Below, piece by piece: positions 6,646 to 8,673 of a stretch of 8,673 nt of DNA; positions within the stretch are counted from its first letter, which is position 1; every line of letters starts with the position of its first letter. The position numbers were made by a program, and so were the translations under genes. This DNA is from CBFIJI01 sp965662885 (GTDB lineage: Bacteria > Bacteroidota > Bacteroidia > Flavobacteriales > Flavobacteriaceae), in assembly GCA_965662885.1 (NCBI GenBank), contig CBFIJI010000091.1, positions 1-8,673 of the forward strand, written 5' to 3'. The notes under the pieces are model-generated. The model worked only from the letters and a program-made list of their open reading frames with translations, did not search any database and was not told the origin of the DNA.

Positions 6646-7542
6646 ATGGCTAAAAAAAGTAAACAAGCGCTTGGACGTGGCCTTTCAGCTTTATTGAACG
6701 ATCCCACCAATGATATTCGGTCCGCTTCCGATACCAATGCAGACAAAGTTGTTGGGAATATCATTGAGTTAGAATTGGAAAAAATCCAAGTCAATCCATT
6801 TCAACCCAGAACAAGTTTCAATGAAGAATCATTAAAAGAGTTGGCCTCTTCAATCAAAGAATTGGGAATCATACAACCCATCACGGTTCGAAAATTGGAT
6901 TTTAATGAATTCCAACTCGTTTCGGGTGAGCGGCGTTTTCGAGCGGCAAAATCAATTGGACTCAATTCTGTCCCAGCCTTTGTTCGTCTTGCCAATGATC
7001 AAGAATCACTTGAAATGGCTTTGGTTGAAAATATCCAACGGCAAGATTTGGATCCTATCGAAATTGGACTTTCCTATGAACGCTTATTGGATGAAATTAA
7101 ACTCACTCAAGAACAACTCAGCGAACGTGTTGGAAAAAAACGTTCTACCATTTCTAACTACATCCGACTCCTTAAATTAGACCCGATAATTCAGTCGGGG
7201 ATTCGTGATGGCTTTTTAACCATGGGACACGGAAGAGCACTTATTAATATTGATAACCCAGAGTTGCAAGTAGAACTGTATGAAAAAATACTTGAACAAA
7301 ATCTTTCCGTTCGAGCTACAGAAGCTTTGGTTAAAAGCATAAAAAATCCAGCTCCTAAAAAGGAAGTCAATACAGCTAAAGAAGATCCATATATTACTGC
7401 TACCGTAAAAGATTTGGAAGGGGTGTTGGAAACTCGTGTCGAATTAAGCTCCAATAAAGCGGGTAAAGGGAGTCTTAAAATCACCTTTGAATCACAAGAC
7501 AAATTAGAAAAGATTTTAAAAATTATTAAAGGTGCTTCGTAA
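6646..7542 (+). CDS. parB: Chromosome partitioning protein ParB (Spo0J), CTP-dependent clamp
   Basis: The protein has 298 residues with all ParB parts in order. The N-terminal motif ALGRGLSALL (8-17) stimulates ParA. The ParB/Srx domain (about 40-132) contains NPFQPR (50-55), the CTP-binding GERRFRA (94-100) and ENIQRQDLDP (128-137). The helix-turn-helix domain follows (about 150-200; LTQEQLSERVGKKRSTISNY, then GHGRALI). After a Lys/Pro-rich linker (about 232-247) comes a C-terminal dimerisation domain (about 250-298). It binds parS sites near the origin, loads as a CTP-gated clamp and spreads. It is 3 nt from parA, and its end overlaps the next gene by 11 nt. I found no parS-like palindrome in the window. 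Confidence 0.96.
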   Translation: MAKKSKQALGRGLSALLNDPTNDIRSASDTNADKVVGNIIELELEKIQVNPFQPRTSFNEESLKELASSIKELGIIQPITVRKLDFNEFQLVSGERRFRAAKSIGLNSVPAFVRLANDQESLEMALVENIQRQDLDPIEIGLSYERLLDEIKLTQEQLSERVGKKRSTISNYIRLLKLDPIIQSGIRDGFLTMGHGRALINIDNPELQVELYEKILEQNLSVRATEALVKSIKNPAPKKEVNTAKEDPYITATVKDLEGVLETRVELSSNKAGKGSLKITFESQDKLEKILKIIKGAS

Positions 7543-8119
7543 TTGGGTAACCCTTTGGGCTTGTTTGTTTTGTATATTGAATATGGGTATTCTCAGTGCT
7601 CAAAAATCAGAAATCCGCTTAAAAAAAGATAGTATTCAAAAGCCATTAAAAAAAAGACATTTACGAAAAATACGCCTAATCAATGATCCATTAACCCCTT
7701 CTAAAGCCGCTTTTTATTCTGCAATCCTCCCCGGCTTAGGTCAGGCCTATATTGGTAAAGCATGGAAAATTCCCATTGTTTACGGCGCCATTGGATTTTC
7801 GGCCTATTCCTTTATCAATAATAAAAATGAAATGAAACGCTATCGTACAGCCTACAAAAGACGCTTAGCGGGATATACAGACGATGAATTTCAATTAATA
7901 ATTCCCGATAATGACCGCTTATTAGACGGTATGCGCTTTCATAAAAGCTACCGAGACATTTCCATGTTATTTATGCTTGGTTTCTACATGCTCAATATTC
8001 TTGATGCCAATGTAAGTGCTCACTTAATGCAATTTAATGTCAGTGATGATTTAAGCCTCAGTCCAAACTTTGTTGTGGATCCTGAGCAAACTGGACTTCG
8101 CTTGGCCATAAAATTTTAA
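7532..8119 (+). CDS. DUF5683 domain membrane protein, GTG start inside parB
   Basis: This 195-residue protein is of unknown function. It begins with a signal peptide or anchor (about 1-23, ending ILSAQ), then a very basic stretch (30-50). The core carries KAAFYSAILPGLGQAYIGKAWKIPIVYGAIGF (58-89), the hallmark of DUF5683, and a second hydrophobic segment (about 143-160). It should be an envelope protein with two or so core membrane segments. The start is GTG at 7532, 11 nt before the end of parB. The first in-frame ATG (7583) would leave only MGILSAQ before the mature part and destroy the signal peptide, so GTG is preferred. The place between parB and dapB is one I recall as conserved in flavobacteria. 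That suggests a basic envelope role but does not reveal which. Confidence 0.82.
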   Translation: MLRNWVTLWACLFCILNMGILSAQKSEIRLKKDSIQKPLKKRHLRKIRLINDPLTPSKAAFYSAILPGLGQAYIGKAWKIPIVYGAIGFSAYSFINNKNEMKRYRTAYKRRLAGYTDDEFQLIIPDNDRLLDGMRFHKSYRDISMLFMLGFYMLNILDANVSAHLMQFNVSDDLSLSPNFVVDPEQTGLRLAIKF

Positions 8120-8122
8120 ACC

Positions 8123-8673
8123 ATGAAAATTGCTTTATTAGGTTATGGACGTATGGGAAAAGCGATTGAAAAAATTGCTTTAAAAAAAGGATATACCATC
8201 GTTTTCAAAAAAGACAAAGAGACCACCGAAGGCGATTTAGTACAGGCAGATGTTGCCATTAACTTTAGTACCCCAGAAACCGCTGTTAAACTCATAAAAC
8301 AAGCCTTAAAAAAACAAATCCCTGTAGTCTGTGGTACAACAGGATGGCTCGACAATTATGAGGAAATCGTGACGTATTGCAAAGAGCAAAAATCAGCCTT
8401 TTTGTACGCCTCTAATTTCAGTATTGGAGTCAATTTATTTTTTAAACTGAATGAGCTCTTGGCAGCCACCATGCACCCCTATAAAGAATATCGTCCCACT
8501 ATCGAGGAAACACATCATATCCACAAACTAGACGCTCCTAGTGGAACCGCCATTACCTTAGCGGAGGGTATTCTTAAACAGTCCGATTATACGGAATGGA
8601 GTCTGGAGGCCTCCGATGCACAAACACTCCCAATCACTGCCAAAAGAGAGGGAGAAGTTCCTGGATTGCATCT
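8123..8673 (+). CDS. dapB: 4-hydroxy-tetrahydrodipicolinate reductase (3'-partial)
   Basis: The ATG at 8123 opens a frame that stays open for 183 codons to the right edge, so the C-terminus is missing. The N-terminal Rossmann motif is LLGYGRMGKAI (5-15, binds NAD(P)H), CGTTGW (70-75) closes the nucleotide site, and EETHHIHKLDAPSGTA (128-143) holds the catalytic histidine (H131 or H132) and lysine (K135) plus the substrate-binding DAPSGT. The enzyme reduces the DapA product on the way to meso-diaminopimelate, needed for peptidoglycan and lysine. The nucleotide domain is shorter than in E. coli: the motif corresponding to E. coli H159/K163 is already reached near residue 131. This fits the compact form of about 230 residues known from Bacteroidota. 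It lies 3 nt after the DUF5683 gene, in the same operon. Confidence 0.95.
   Translation, partial: MKIALLGYGRMGKAIEKIALKKGYTIVFKKDKETTEGDLVQADVAINFSTPETAVKLIKQALKKQIPVVCGTTGWLDNYEEIVTYCKEQKSAFLYASNFSIGVNLFFKLNELLAATMHPYKEYRPTIEETHHIHKLDAPSGTAITLAEGILKQSDYTEWSLEASDAQTLPITAKREGEVPGLH

Noticed and set aside
7123..7145. GAACG ... CGTTC inverted repeat inside parB, considered as a parS-like site
   Set aside because: Arms are only 5 bp around a 13-nt spacer, with no central CACGTG, and the bases encode conserved HTH residues; chance pairing is enough.
6905..7180. Plus-strand 91-codon frame inside parB
   Set aside because: It lies over the CTP-binding and HTH coding region of parB in another frame, with no protein-like motif.

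Overview
The window looks like chromosomal DNA from a member of the Bacteroidota, most likely Flavobacteriia. The signs are: low G+C with long A/T runs between genes; start codons preceded by A-rich sequence instead of Shine-Dalgarno motifs; lipoprotein-type signal peptides on secreted enzymes; a DUF5683 protein, a family typical of Bacteroidota; and the gene order parA-parB-DUF5683-dapB, which I know from flavobacterial chromosomes. All recognisable genes are on the + strand.

Region 1 (1-2538) is a carbohydrate-degradation segment. It holds the last 24 codons of an unidentified gene, a 189-nt spacer with a perfect 28-bp palindrome, and two tightly linked secreted glycoside hydrolases 3 nt apart. 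The first is a clan GH-A enzyme of GH5/'cellulase family' type. The second is a GH43 five-bladed-propeller lipoprotein. Together they look like the end of a polysaccharide-utilisation locus acting on a hemicellulose-type glycan, although no SusC/SusD pair is visible.

Region 2 (2539-2723) is an AT-rich spacer with two stem-loops and a run of nine T. It probably ends the hydrolase transcript and separates the accessory-looking segment from a more housekeeping one.

Region 3 (2724-5779) encodes a DAO-family FAD oxidoreductase, a periplasmic PQQ-dependent aldose dehydrogenase, a mono-heme cytochrome c whose start overlaps the dehydrogenase stop (ATGA), and a small FtsB/DivIC-like division protein. 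The dehydrogenase and cytochrome plausibly form a periplasmic sugar-oxidation unit that feeds electrons to the respiratory chain.

Region 4 (5780-8673) starts with a candidate Bacteroidota-type promoter. It continues with parA and parB (chromosome segregation), a DUF5683 membrane protein that begins at a GTG inside the end of parB, and dapB (lysine and peptidoglycan precursor synthesis), which runs off the right edge. Spacings of +3, -11 and +3 nt indicate one operon.

I see no CRISPR array, insertion sequence, tRNA, rRNA or defence system, and no convincing new system. The best leads are the perfect palindrome with its competing pairing partner at the left, the structured spacer at 2539-2723, and the co-translated dehydrogenase/cytochrome pair.
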